Shown one piece after another: positions 45,573-57,855 of a stretch of DNA of 64,000 bases. A program made the position numbers and the translations under genes. The notes under the pieces are model-generated. The model saw only the letters and a program-made list of their open reading frames with translations, ran no database searches and was not told the origin of the DNA. Each line of letters begins with the position of its first letter. Position 1 is the stretch's first letter. Source of the stretch: Rhipidocladum racemiflorum (Eukaryota; Streptophyta; Magnoliopsida; Poales; Poaceae); NCBI GenBank assembly GCA_036346355.1, contig CM070585.1, forward strand, positions 6,029,001 to 6,093,000, written 5' to 3'.

Positions 45573-48500
45573 ATGGCAAAGTTCGGCGTCAGCAAGCTCG
45601 ACGGGCGCAAGCTGGAGATCCTTGAGCGGGCGAAGTACCTCGACGCTGGCACATGGAGAGCCGCTGGCGCCGAGGAGAGCCCGCAGCCGGAGGAGGGGGA
45701 GATCGTCTCCACCGAGCTCTACGCCATGAACGGGCTCCGGACGCCCGAAAGCGAGTTCGTCGAGGCCGTACTCGCCTTCTGCGAGTGCGAGATCGTTCAC
45801 CTCCACCCCAACTCTATTCTCATCATGGCCATCTTCTCCCATCTATGTGAATGGTTCGTGGGCGTCGAGCCCACTCGACCTCTTTTTCCACTTCTACACC
45901 CTCTCGCGTGCAAGACGCCTTCGCAGCCTGGCCGCCTCTTCCGCCTTCGACCCACCCGCCCATACGAGTATCCGAGCTTCACGCTCAAGGACTCGGTGTC
46001 GGGTGGGCCGACTCTTGGTTCTACGAGGAAGCGGAGGGCGACTCGCTTTCCTACTCGGTGCCGAGGTCGCGCTGCCGAGACACCCCGACCGCCTGTGGAG
46101 CCCGAGGAGGAGAAGGTCCTCATGCTAATCAACGAGCTCACGTGCTTGGGGTGGCCGGCGGGGCGTTACCGGGACTACGTCCAGGAACCGGATATCACCC
46201 CTTAGGAGGAGGGAGCATCCCTTCTTCAAGGTCGAGGGTGGCGAGGACATCACCCGCGAAGTCGCGTTCGGGTATGTCATCACCCCGATCTTCTTTTGAG
46301 CGAGAGGATGCCCGTTCTCACGACCTCTTCTTTGGCCGGTACGCAGCTCCGCCAGAGGACTGGTGGGCGTGAGGGTGTCCGAGATGTTCGCACCCCTAAA
46401 GGCAAGGAAATCATCGAGGGCCGCCAGATCCCGAACAACGCCCTTAACCTGACCGAGGCGGTAAGTCTCTCGATTCGGACTTCTTTGGAGTTTTGTCCGA
46501 CAGTTTCGCCGGGGCCTTCCGACCTCATTCGAAGTTTTCTCTTTTAACAGAGAAGGTTGCCTCGGTCGCCGTGTCCCACCGGGATCGCGATTGGCGGGGA
46601 CGGGTCGAAGACCAAGGGACAAAGCGGTCGCAAGCGCCGCTCGATCTCCGTCGGCCACGCCGTCCCGCCTAAGCGCACACGCAGCGCCCCGCCGACGACC
46701 GCTCACCCCGCCAAAGACTTGGAGTATGCAGGCCGGCAGAGGTGAGTGAACTAAAATTGTGGATGGATGAGTACACGAGGACAACCCCGAAGCCGATGGC
46801 TCGTTTGCGCCCGGCCGCTAGCGGCGAAGAAGGAGGCGCTGCTGGCCGGGTCCGGCGAAAGGTTGAACTGGAGGGCGGATCGCAGCCCTTCAGCGGAGCT
46901 TCGCGCGGGTGAGCTCGAGCCGGCTCCGAGGACCGCGAGGAGGAGAAGGACGAGCTGGACCCGCGCCCTTGGTCCCGAGGTCCCGCAGTCTGGCCGCCGC
47001 GCCAACCGCGCGCCAGCGTTGACCATCTCCGAGGCCGGCTTGGGGAGGTCGACTTCTGGCCGCCAGGGCCGACAAGGCGCGCGAGGACATGGCCGCCCTC
47101 CTTGTCCGCGCCCGAGCTCAAGAAGCGACGCCGAGCGAGGTCGGGCCTCCTATTCCCTCTCGTCTCTCTTTCCCCTCGGCACCACACTAACCCCACATCG
47201 TCTATAGTGGGGGTGGCGGTGATCTTGAGTTATGGGATTTGAAGCAATGGTCGACGATGTTCTTGACCTCGTGCTAGAGAGGGAGCTCGCCCGGCCGAGG
47301 TCGTCATGGGCGACGAGGCCGAAGTGGGGCCGAGGTCATGAGGCCCAATCCCTACCGCCACGGTGGCGATGACGTCGGTGGGGAGTCACGCCGCGGAGCC
47401 CCGGGACCCGGAGGTCGTGTCTCCCGAAGAGGAGGCACGGAGGAAGATCGCGGCCGCCGATGCCCGAGCCGCGACGGAGGGCATCCCCCACATCATAGTT
47501 GTGGAGGACGACGGCTCGGAGGAGTCTGACGGTGGTGAGCAGGCCGCTGAAACTCCCGGCGAGGACTCTGCCGGCGCCAGCGACATCATCACCGCGACTC
47601 TTCAGGAGATCGCCGAGGTCTCTCCCCGGGCTCACGACGTCATGCCGGGTCCCAGCGCCGGCCCGGCGTCAGGGGACCCCAATCCGATCGGGAGCCCGTC
47701 CGGCGAGGAAGAGACGGCTAGCCTGCCGGTCGGGGAGACGAGCCCGGCCATCGCAGGCGGGCCGGGGGAGCTTCCAGACGAAGGGGATCTGCCGGGCACC
47801 GAGGCCACTCCAATCGAGACCGACCTCCCAGCCGCCGACCCGGTGCCCCCAGTCGACCCCGCATCCGGAGATGCTGCCGCAGTCCAGGGCCTGGACGTCG
47901 AGGAGGTGGAGCCCCCGGGCGCAACTTCTGCCCGGGAGGAAGAAGAGCGGGAGGTGATCCTCGCTCTTGAGGCCGTCCCTCTCCAGGAGGCGGAGGTTGT
48001 CCCCCAGGGCAAAGGTCCTTCGCCTTCGGGGGACGAGGGAGCTCGGGCTCAAGCCTCCGCCTCCGATCAAGGAGAAGGGACCAAGGCGGGGGATCCCTTG
48101 CCTGCCCAGAATGAGGCGGAAGACCCCGCCGAGTTGTTCCATCAGGGGCTGGAGGCCTGGCTTTGTTGGGTAAGTACTCCTGACTCTTATGTGCTTTTAC
48201 CAAAAACTTCGATCACGACCTGAAAACGCCTCGCTGCGCAGGTGCTGGAGTCCACCATGAAGGAATTCCATGCCGCGACCATGCCGCCAGAAGTTGTCGC
48301 GAAGCACCAAGCCGAGCAGGACGCCAAGATCGCGGAGCTCGAGCGCCGGGTTGCCGAGCTGACATCTTCTGAGGCCGAGATCCGGCGGAAGGTGGAGGAG
48401 TCCGTGCGTGAGCTCCAGGAGCGCCTCGGCCGGGCGAGCAAGCAAGGTCGAACTGGAAGCCACGCAGTGGCGACCTTCGCGGCCATTGCTCGAAGCGTAG

Positions 48501-48663
48501 AAAGGACAATCGACCCGACAGGAGGAGTCCAGCGGCTCGACAGCGACAGCGAAGGTCGTGAGGCTCGCCGGCGGGTGCTCGACCTTGAGTCCGAGCTTGA
48601 CTCGGTCGCGGGACGAGCTCGTCGCTCTGCAGACGGGCGAAGCGTCTTGCCGGCCTCCTGTAA
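45573..48663 (+). pseudogene. spliced antisense gene of Tat element B
   Basis: On the strand opposite to gag-pol it starts MAKFGVSKLDGRKLEIL and continues ELYAMNGLRTPESEFVEA, FCECEIVHLHPNSI and MAIFSHLCEWFVGVEPT, the conserved domain of putative gypsy-type transposon proteins. Two GT-AG introns are clear: 46461-46550 (GTAAGTCTC...TTTTAACAG) and 48170-48241 (GTAAGTACTCC...CTGCGCAG); a third may end at CTATAG 47207. The acidic exon 47363-48169 is open (IPHIIVVEDDGSEES). The last exon encodes a coiled coil (VLESTMKEFHAA, AKHQAEQDAKIAELERRV, LDLESELDSV). Frameshifts disrupt exon 1 and the tail, and the family stop corresponds to 48661-48663. Biochemical role unknown. Confidence 0.78.
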
Positions 48664-49303
48664 TTTTCTTCTTCTGTCTTTACCTGTAAAAACTTAAGGA
48701 GAAACCGCTTGATTGAATATAGAAAGAGCCTTATTTTTAATGGACGTCTTTTGTTTTTCTCCGAGATGACAACGATTTGTTTCGTGCCGTGGTTCCTTAC
48801 TCGGCGGAGTTCGGCCTTACGTGACTTAGCAGTCAATCGTACGAGGGAGTGACTACCTCGCGCAAAAGTTGCACGAGGTCGTGGCCACATGGTACCCCTA
48901 TGGTCCCCCCGCCGCCAACGGAGGTCGTGGGCGTAGACTGCGAGCACGACCTCGTTGGCGGAGTAGAGTTCTGCGGAGACCGTGTGGCCCTTAGGGTACG
49001 GTGCGTTGACGCCGCCCACCGGCCGACCTGAGCTCGAAACCGTTCAGAAGGGTGTCCTGTGCGAATCTTTACTTGCGGCGGAGGTCTACCGCGAAAAAAG
49101 ATGGTCGTCTTACGAGGAAGGAAGCCCTCGAGGTCGAGCTCTTGTCGTACGGTGTTTTGCCCCAACGACCGACCTGCCCCTGACACTTTTGTCTGGGTCG
49201 AGCTTAATTGTAGAATTTTGCGGAGGTAAAGGGGAAAGAGAGAGAGAGAAAGAATGGGAGGGTAAGGTGACAAAGTTTATTAAAAAGGTAAAAGCGGGTG
49301 TGG
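48664..49303. other. spacer between antisense gene and pol in element B
   Basis: This matches 29650-30270 of element A in reverse complement. It contains purine-rich GGAAAGAGAGAGAG near 49230 but no gene. Confidence 0.6.
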
Positions 49304-50640
49304 TTAGACATGGAACTTACGCAGTTGGTCGATGTTCCAAGTACTGGCTAGTTCTCGACCATCTTCCATTGCGAGGCGGACAGCCCCCGGGCGTGCTGTT
49401 GAGACGACCGTGTAAGGACCTTCCCATCTTGGCGTTAGCTTGTTGGCTTTTGACAGGTCTTGGACCCGTCGCAGAACGAGATCGCCGACGTGCAAGGTCC
49501 TTGGTCGTACCGATTTAGCGGCGTGCTCGCGAAGAGCTTGCAGTAAACCGCGGATCGCAATGTAACCCGTTCACGAGTCGCCTCCGCGAGGTCGAGGTCG
49601 AAAGGCGCCGCCTTCTGCGTCGATGCTATCGGCCAGGTTCACCCTTGGGGATCCTAGGACAACCTCTGCGGGTAGGACGGCTTCGCGCCATATACTGGTG
49701 AAGGGGTCTCCCCGTAGCTCGGCTCGTCGTGGTGCGGATCGACCAGAAGGACGGGGGTAGCTCGTCCACCCAGGCACGACCATGCCTATCGAGGCTCTTG
49801 AAGACTCTCTTCTTGATTCCTTGGACGATCTGCCCGTTCGCGCTCGGCGCCCCATTGCTCTGTGGGTGGGCCACGGATGCGAAGCATATCTTGGTCCCGA
49901 CCTCCTCCTCGCAATAAGCACGAAACACCTCGCTTGTGAATCGAGTGCCGTTGTCGGTAATGAGGCGACTCGGAACGCCAAAGCGGGTTACTACATTATT
50001 GCGGAAGAACCTTTTAGCCGCCTGTGCCGAGATGGGTGATATAGGCTCGGCCTCGATCCATTTAGTGAAGGTGTCGATTGCGACGAGCGGTATTTACAAC
50101 CCCTCCTTCCCTGGAAATGGACCGAGTATGTCGATGCCCCAAACCGAAACGGCCAGGTTAGCGGCATGGTCTCAGAGCGCCGTATGCCGGTGATGGACCT
50201 TCCGAGCATGGAATCGGCAAGATCGGCAGGAGGTCACTATTGAGCGTCGTCGGCCAGGCCGTCGGCCAATAGTAACCCAATCGAAAGGCTTTGCTCACCA
50301 AGGTCCTAAAGGGCGAGTGAGCTCCACACATCCCGTCATGGATATCCTTGAGGAGATATTTGCCTTCCTCTTGGGTGATGCACTTGGAGAGGACGCCAAG
50401 CGCGCCTTTGCGGTATAAGAGGCCCTCGACCATTTTATAGGTCGAGGAGCGTCTCACTAGCCGGGATTTCTCGGCTTCCTCCTCGGGCAGTGTCCCGTGC
50501 ATGAAGTATTGGATGAATGGCGTCATCCAATTCGCATCCTGCTCGAGGAAGGAGACGGTACCACCCGTCTCGGTTGCCCCCTCCCCGGGGGGTACGGAGG
50601 GCTTATAGAGGTGCTCGATGAGCACCCGCCGGAAGCGAAG
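49304..50640 (-). pseudogene. integrase of element B
   Basis: The C-terminus (HVGDLVLRRVQDLSK, EGPYTVV, LRKFHV) is open at 49304-49495. The core is broken: the segment corresponding to HPQSNGAAERANG reads HPQSNGAPSANG, so the catalytic Glu is lost through a small deletion. The zinc-finger side (LSKCITQEEGKYLLKDIHDG, CGAHSPFRTL) is in frame at 50158-50625. Confidence 0.82.
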
Positions 50641-50766
50641 CTGGCGGAACCGACCTTCGATAGATGGTCGGCCAGGGCATTGTCCTTCCTGGGGATGTAT
50701 AGTACTTCGAAGTTTCTGAAGTACTTTTCCATCTTCCTTACTTCAGCCAGGTAAAGCGCCATTGAG

Positions 50767-52415
50767 TCATCTGAATCGATACTCCTTGTTAACATGGTTG
50801 GCGACCACCGCGAGTCGCCCTTCAGCGATTAGTTGTTGGACTCGAGCACTTTGCATGCCCGGCTTGGCTAGCGGACCTTCGTATTCTGCTGCGTTGTTTG
50901 TTGCGCCGAAATGCGCTTGGAGGGCGTCTGGATCCGCTCCCCGAGGGGATTCGAGACCACTCCACCCCAGAGCAATCGTAAGCTCGGGATCCATCGGCGC
51001 ATGACCCAATGACCGTGCTCGGCTGGTTGGGTTCGGGTTCGGACGGGCGGGGTTTGTCCATTCGGCTAGGAAGTCCGCTAGGACCTGAGATTTGATCGCT
51101 GATTCGCCGAGAATTCGATCTCGACCGGCGAGCTCCATGGCCCATTTCGCGATCCGCCCGCTTGCGTCTTGATTCCCGAGAATTTCTCTCAGCGGGAAGT
51201 TGGTCGGGACTTGGATTTTGTGTGCCTGGAAGTAGTGTCTTAATTTCTTCGAGGCCACGAGGAGCGTATAAAGGAGCTTCTGGACCTCGGGGTAACGCTC
51301 CTTTGGTCCGTGCAAAGACTCGCCGATGTAGTAGATCGGCGCCAGATGCCCGTCCGTTCTCTTTGTGATGACGGCGCTTACCGCATGGGGTGTGGCGGCC
51401 AGGTAAAGCAAGAGGATCTCCCCTACTCTTGGCGTGGTCAATACCGGGGGTCTCGACAAATATAGTTTAAGCTCTTTGAAAGAGCGGTCTGCTTCATCTG
51501 TCCAAGTGAAACCGTCGTGCTTCCGGAGCGCCTTGAAGAAAGGTAGGCCACGTTCCCCGAGCCGCGAGATGAAACGACTTAAGGCCGCCATTCTCCCGGT
51601 CAGGGACTGGACCTCCCGAGTGCAAGTCGGTGGTCGCATGTTCTCGATGGCTTCTATCTTCTCTGGGTTGGCCCCGATTCCTTGTGGGCCGATCATGTAT
51701 CCGAGCACCTTGCGGCTTTGATCCCGAACACACATTTTTCAGGGTTTAACTTTATTCGATGCTTATTGAGGTTATGAAAAGTCTCCTCTAGATCGGATAC
51801 ATGGTCCGAGGCCATCTTGCTCTTGACGACTATGTCGTCTACATACACTTCCAGGTTCCGACCTATTTGGTTCGAGAAGGTTTTCTGCATGAGGCGCTGG
51901 AAGGTCGCTCCAGCGTTCCTTAGACCGAAGGACATGGTCGTGTAGCAGAATGTGCCAAACGGCGTGATGAAGGAAGTTTTCTCCTCGTCGTCGGGCGATA
52001 TGCCGATCTGGTGATAGCCTGAGTAGGCGCCCGTAGCTCATCGCCTCGGAGTCGGCCGTTGCGTCGACCAACCGGTCTATCCGAGGTAGCGGAAATTGTC
52101 TTCGGGCATGCGGCATTCAGCCCCGTGTGATCGACACACATGCGCCACTTGCCCCCTTTCTTCATCACGATAACTGGGTTGGCCAACCAATCGGAATGGT
52201 CGACCTCCCGAATGAAACCGGCTTTGAGGAGCTTGTCCAGTTCCTCTCTGATGATGGCTTGCTTCTCCGGGGAGAAGCGCCTGAGCTTCTGCCCGCACAA
52301 AGCTTTTGTCGTGCCGAATCGCTAGCTTTGTGCTCGACGACCTCCCTTGGGACTCCGGGCATGTCGGACGGTTCCCAGGCGAACGTGTCCGCGCTTCTCC
52401 GGAGGAAGGTCACGA
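50767..52415 (-). pseudogene. reverse transcriptase and RNase H of element B
   Basis: A 322-residue frame (51735-50767) covers RT connection and RNase H (KVLGYMIGPQGIGANPEKI, FISRLGERGLPFFKAL, PIYYIGESLHGPKERYPE). The catalytic EVYVDDIVVKSK is in frame at 51693-51935. Upstream pieces with GGKWRMCVDHTGLN (51920-52300) and DMPGVPREVVEH (52165-52413) are in other frames. Confidence 0.83.
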
Positions 52416-53200
52416 GCTCGAGTTCCTATTTAGGATCTAGGGAAGCCCCCACGTGTACGACCTTGTCTGGCTCTGCGTCGCACAACGGGATGGCCTTGGT
52501 TTCTCCTCCAGCTTGGAGGCTAGTCTTGGGCCGGGAACTCCTCGGCTCTTGCTCGGGCCCGCGTTGGGGCAGTTGACCGATCATGTCTAGCGCCCTCTCG
52601 TCGCAGTTTAGAGCTGCTTTCGGGCTTCCCTTGACCGTGATCACGCCGCCGGCGGGGACCTTCAGGCATTGGTACCCGTGATGAGTGGCGGCCATGAATT
52701 TGGCGAGCGCCGGTCGGCCAGGATGGCGTTATGTCGACTAAATCGACCACTTCGAACGTGATTAGCTCCGTTCGGAAGTTGCTCGGATTGCCGAATGTTC
52801 TTGGCAGGCGATCTGGCCGAGTGGCCTGGACCGACGTTCGCACTATCCCGTAGAACGGACCACCATGCTTTTGATCTTGGAGCGAGGATCTGCATCTCGG
52901 CCCAAGACCTTGGCGATATCAGGTCTAGGAGCTCCCACAATCCACAAGGACCCGACTCCTCATCGCGGTGTTGCGGTCGTTGGGCTAACGACCATCGGAA
53001 GCCTTTGGGGTTTCGTCATCCCCAGGGCGCCGTCCTTGGAGAAGGTGATCGGCGGCTCGGACCACTTGAGTCCGAACAGAGGCTTCCCACGAGTGACACG
53101 GAGTACCTCGCGCGGCCTCCTTTAACTAACGACGAGACCCATAGGCGGCGGAGCACACGAATATCACGGCGATGTGCTACCTCGGCACTTGGTACTCCAT
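52416..53200 (-). pseudogene. protease region of element B
   Basis: Minus-strand pieces include MAATHHGYQCLKVP and GVITVKGSPKAALN (52695-52426) and, upstream, the remnant of the active-site segment (CGSSxxLIS and ARSWAEMQIL region, about 52900-52950). Heavily frameshifted. Confidence 0.65.
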
Positions 53201-53399
53201 GTAGGTATCTTGCTCCTCCGCGGGATTATACACCTTGACGTCTCCTTCAATCTCGGCGAGCGTGGGCATGGGACCCTTACCATTGTAGAACTGCTCCAGC
53301 GGGAGGCCCACGCTCGCAATTCAAGGTCATGCCCATGCGCCTGGTGGAGCGGGCGTAAATAGGCACTAGCCCGTCCGCGTTGGTCGCCGCGTTCTTGGT

Positions 53400-55152
53400 C
53401 GTCCGGTTACGCTCGTTGTTCACTGAACCTGGCCGACCCTTTCCTTCGGGGCTCCCCATGCATCGCGAGGTCGGTCGTTGTCTTTCGATAGCCGCCACCA
53501 TGTAGGAGACAGATTATTTTTTCTTCTTTTTGTTTTTTTTCTCGATCGAGCTTACGCTCTTTCGCTTGACGCCTTCGAGCCCGGCCGAGGGGGCTTTCCT
53601 CGCCCAGCTTCTTCCATTGGACGGCCTCGTCCGCGTTGGCATAACGGTCAGCCATGCGGAACAGCTCGTTGGCTGTGATGTCCGGGTGAATTTCGAGGTC
53701 CTGGGTGAAGCGTACGTCTCGGACCCCGAACTTGAAAGCCCGGACGACCGCCTCATCCGAGATGCTCGGGATGGAGTTGCGCACTTGCATGAAGCGGCGG
53801 GCCGGGCGCGAGTCTCGCCCTCAGTGCATGTCGAGCGCTCAAGGTCGCGCTCCTTCCCGGCGGGCGTAGCGGCTGGAAGTAGCTTCGGAGAGTCTTTGCT
53901 CGGTGGGCCCGGGGCCGGATCGAGTTTTCTTTACGGTTGAACGACCCGCGTCCGGCCCGGCGATCGAGGGCGTAGGCGAAAGTTAGCCATAACCCTTTCA
54001 TCACCCCGGCCTAAAATGGCCGTGGTGTAGATCGAGAGAAACTCGTCGGGTTACGAGTCCCATCGAATCTCTCGATGTGACCCGGCTTGAACCTTGTCGG
54101 CCAGGTCACACGTCGTAGCGACGCCGCGAACGCCCGCACCCAAAACGGATCGTCGACGGCCACCACGAAGCCGGCGGTCGGGCGATCCCCACCACCGAGC
54201 CCGAGGTTAGTGGGCCCAGCGAAGAATATCTCCCTACGCTGTAGGATGGAGAGTGGCAGATGAGGAATGTTCGGCCGGATTACGCCTGTGGCTCGCATTC
54301 CGCTGGTCCCGAGGGAGCCCCCGGGAATTGCTCCGGGTGCCCTCCCGAGCCCGGTCGCGCTCGCGCCAGTCACTCTGGGTGCGGCTGCGTGAGTCGTCGG
54401 GGTGGCGGCGCTCGGACGCCCGGCGGCGGCGTTCCCAGGAATTGCTCTGGGCGTCCCTTTCCCGGGAGGCTTCCGCCGCCTTTATGTCTGTGGCGATTTC
54501 CTCGAGGTCGTCGGCCACGGCCGCGCCCATGGCTTCTAGGTCGACCTGCTCAGGAAACTCTCTGAGGTTGCGTACCACCGTGGCCAGGGCTTGAAGGCGT
54601 TCCCCGCTCGGGGGAACGCGGGGTGACGAGCTCGTTAAAGTCGCCGCGGGCTCCCGAGTCCCGTCTGGCGTGGAAATTCTTACGGACTTCGCCCTGGTCT
54701 TATCGGTCGAGCCACCTCGGACTTGCCGGCGTAAGTGGCGGCGTCCGATTCGAGGATACTGCAGGTGCTCCTTGGCCGCCTCGTAGCGGTGAAGACGCGC
54801 TTCAGCCGGGGATTTGCTCCCGACATTTCCATCCTCCTCCGCAACGAAGACGTTACGGGATTGGACGGATCGCGAGGGGGACATCACGGTGTCTCCCCGT
54901 GAAGCGGTCCCCTGGTCGAGCTCGAAAAGGTCGGGGATGTCCAGACCATCGTAGAGCCCGTCATACTCGTCGTCCGAGAGGGCGTCGAGCCGAGCGAAGA
55001 ATCGCCCGGCAGCAGCCGACTTCCGGGAAAAGCTCCTAACCGTCATGATTCCTAATGCCGGCGACGTCGCCGGCCCCATTGTCGAAGAACTGCTTGTCCT
55101 CTTCCCCGATCTCGGGGGCGTAGAGGCCCCGGTGGTTCTGGGATTCTGACAT
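53400..55152 (-). pseudogene. gag of element B
   Basis: The start codon by comparison with element A is at 55152 (MSESQNHRGLYAPEIGEED). After an early frameshift, an open frame to 54234 encodes the charged N-terminal half (LDALSDDEYDGLYDGLDI, RSVQSRNVFVAEEDG, TVVRNLREFPEQVDLEAMG). The core (MQVRNSIPSISDEAVVRAFK, ELFRMADRYANADEAVQW) lies at 53790-53650 in another frame. This Gag is better preserved than that of element A. Confidence 0.8.
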
Positions 55153-55185
55153 TCTTCGGGATTCCTCACGAAAGAGAAAGTCGGA

Positions 55186-55202
55186 TCCCACGGACGGCGC
55201 CA
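55186..55202 (-). promoter_or_regulatory. primer-binding site of element B
   Basis: Minus-strand TGGCGCCGTCCGTGGGA, two bases inside the 5' LTR end. Confidence 0.75.
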
Positions 55203-55204
55203 GC

Positions 55205-55879
55205 TGTCGACGATTGGGGAACAGGCCCCCGCCGAGCTTACTTGTTGGTGGAGGGACCAACTGTGACCCCTTCTTGCGTGAGGGATTACTCAAAGAACGG
55301 CTCACCATATTTCAACGAGCGTGGACACAGCAGTTTACCCTGGTTCGGGCCTCTCAGGAAAGAGATAATAGCCCTACTCCAGCTCTTGTATGCTCTTGCA
55401 ACGTATCTGAGTGTATGACTCTTGTCTTACAGTCTGTGTCCTATCCCCCTCGCGATGGGGATGCTTTTATAGCTTACAAAGGATCGAACTCCATCGGCCC
55501 CACTATCCCACGTTTGGACCTCGTCCAAACGTGGCAACCGGTGGATCCTACAACCGCCACGCCCCGCGCGAACGTAACGAGCTAGCGGAAGTTACGCTCG
55601 GCGGTTACTCCCACTCCCACCGACCTCGAGATCACGTTAGGTCGGTGACGGCGACACCGAAGCTCGTACATCTTACCCGAACTCGAGCCCGGAATCGACT
55701 GGAATACGTGGCATCCCAGGTCCTTCCCGAGCCTGAGCTCGGAACAGGCCGAAATACATAGCCTTCCAGGTTCTAACTAACCCGTCCAGGGTAACGACCT
55801 CCTGGTGGCTCGGGCGGGAGCGAGCTTGGTCGTTGGTGGCACCCGAGGTAATTTATGGGAATTACCCGACCCCCCGACA
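55205..55879 (-). repeat. 5' LTR of Tat element B (675 bp)
   Basis: Plus-strand TGTCGACGATTGGGG to ACCCCCCGACA. It is very similar to 44401-45081, with a few small indels near 55550-55660, so the two LTRs of B look less diverged than those of A. Confidence 0.9.
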
Positions 55880-56020
55880 AAACCAATTCAAAGGTTTTTT
55901 GGGGAGAAAATATGGGAACTGTTGGAGAACAAGGTATTTTGTAGGTCCAAAAACTTTTGGGAATGTTCCAATCTAAAGATATTAGGAGTCTAAATATTAG
56001 AAACTGTTGGAGATGCTCTT

Positions 56021-56735
56021 AGACCTCGTACCAGAATTTTTTTCCCCCAAGACTTGTAGTTTTTTTTCATCCTGTAAAATCCCTTCCAAACAATCCTGTA
56101 AAATCAATAGAAAATTCAAGAGAAGAACTTGCAGCGTCCTATCTTTTTATTTTTTCAGACGCCGTCGCACGAGTGACTGCCCTCCTCTGCTTTTCAGCGC
56201 TTGCTCTGCTCTATTTATTTGATTCAAACAAGGCGCGAGGTGAGGAGATCGCGATCGGCGCCGCCGGGCGGAGCAACCTACCTACTACTACGGCCGGGAG
56301 GAACTGAAACCGGCCTCCTGCAGTTTTAGGGTCCTTTGTAAAAACGCAAAAATAAGAAAAACTAGGATTGTAATGTTACGGACTCCTGAATCCTGTAGGA
56401 TTTAAAACTGCAGTAACTTGCAGTATACGTTGTTTGATTGCACCACAGGAAAAAAAAAATACTGAAAGTTTGAGATTAAATTTTAATTATTTGAAGAGAG
56501 AACAGAGAGAGAAAAAGAGAGCGCGTTGCAACTCTCAAAAGAATTTGAACATGAGATTAGACCTTGTACCAGAATTTTTTTTCCCCAGGACTTGTAGGTT
56601 TTTTATTCATCCTGTAAAATCCCTTCCAAACAATCCTATAAAATCAAACACACTTCGTAGAAAATTCAGTTAGATTGAAGGGAAGAACTTGCAGCCGGAC
56701 GTCCGATTTTTTTATTTTTTCGGACGTCGTCGTAA
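56021..56735. repeat. direct repeat pair, about 150-180 bp each
   Basis: A segment beginning AGACCTYGTACCAGAATTTT at 56021 recurs at 56559, continuing through CATCCTGTAAAATCCC, CAAACAATCCT and AAGAACTTGCAGC. The copies lie about 540 bp apart in the same orientation. They might be ends of an old element or a local duplication. Confidence 0.65.
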
Positions 56736-57197
56736 CATTTTTTTTGAACGTATGAAACATTTTTTTGAATATAGTGAAACATTTTTTTGTAACCCCTAAA
56801 ATTCATTTGAATCAAAGAGGCACTCGGGCTTTCAGCTGACGAAAACGCAGTAGGCCGGGACGTTCTTGTTCTGGGCTCGTTGCGCTGTTGGGCTAATATG
56901 TTGACGAATTTCCGTTTCCTGGGCTGCGAAGCTGCCGATCTGGGCCGATCTCGCACGGACAGATGCCAGTGCGCTCTTGGACAGCTGCACACCAAGCCTG
57001 GGCTTCCTTACAGTTTCTGCCGCTTTGTGTTGAAGAGATTATTAATTTTGCTCTATCAAAATCATCGCCCCTGCTTGGACAAATACAATATGGTCGTATT
57101 TTCTTTCTAGCATTGTCGCCTACTTTTCAGCTTGTGTAGCTTCGGGGTTTATTTTTCTAATTTTCGTGAAAAATAAGGTATGAAAGTATTAAAACAC
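56736..57197. other. intergenic, nothing recognised
   Basis: No domain or paired repeat found. Confidence 0.45.
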
Positions 57198-57324
57198 CTA
57201 TGCTCAAGTATAAAATGTATGTATGTATTTGTAGCTTATGAAAGGGAACATCTTAATTGTGCAGAAACTTCTATGCTCAAGTATAAAATGTATGTATGTA
57301 TTTGTAGCTTATGAAAGGGAACAT
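57198..57324. repeat. 73 bp tandem repeat at the foldback insertion site
   Basis: A unit starting CTATGCTCAAGTATAAAATG occurs at 57198 and 57271. A third, partial unit (GTGCAGAAACTTCTATGCTC) lies at 62155-62187, just beyond the foldback element and in the same orientation. Confidence 0.8.
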
Positions 57325-57855
57325 AGGGAAAAAATCGTATTCAATACAACTGTGTGCTCGTATTTACGAAACGATACAACATTTTCGCGAAATTACAAAA
57401 AACCCACCCTTGACCGGTTCCTGGGGAACCATTGATGCATGGCCGGTTCCCCAGGAACCATACAAGCGCATGACCGGTTCCTGGGGAACCATACATGCCT
57501 TGGCCGGTTCCCCAGGAACCATTCAAGCCATCTACGGTTCCTGGGGAACCGGCCAAGCCATGTACTGATCTCCGAACCGGCCAAGGCATTTTTCTTTTTT
57601 CTAAATTTTGGGAAATTTTCGTATTTAGCACATGTTTCAACTCGTTGTTAAACGTAAGAAATAATTAATGTGCTATACCCTGATTATTTAACCATTAAAA
57701 ATTATGAAGCCACTTTTGTTATTATCAGTAGGAAGTAAATAACATGTATTCGTAAAAAAACTTAGGGTGTACCAATTAGCTTTTGTTCGGTAGGTCATAT
57801 CGGGAGCCATGGCGCAGCTTAAAGTATACCGTAATGCCGTAATATCTTTGCCATA
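57325..57855 (+). repeat. left inverted arm of the foldback element
   Basis: Contains five copies of a 15 bp imperfect palindrome in alternating orientation (GGTTCCTGGGGAACC, GGTTCCCCAGGAACC) at about 31 bp spacing (57414-57552) plus one degenerate copy. The inner part has AGTATACCGTAATGCCGTAA near 57825. Confidence 0.85.

Larger units (their letters stand above)
44401..55879 (-). mobile_element. Tat-lineage Ty3/Gypsy retrotransposon, element B, full length
   Basis: Same family as element A but on the minus strand. LTRs lie at 55205-55879 (5') and 44401-45081 (3'). The flanks are AGACC (44396-44400) and AAACC (55880-55884), a 5 bp target duplication with one mismatch. Gag runs 55152-53400, protease near 53000, RT/RNase H 52413-50767, integrase to 49304, and the antisense gene lies on the plus strand at 45573-48663. 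All frames are broken. Confidence 0.92.

Noticed and set aside
57311..57651. Open frames with repeated SWGT/SPGT motifs in both foldback arms
   Set aside because: They only translate the GGTTCC palindrome array, in several frames and on both strands.
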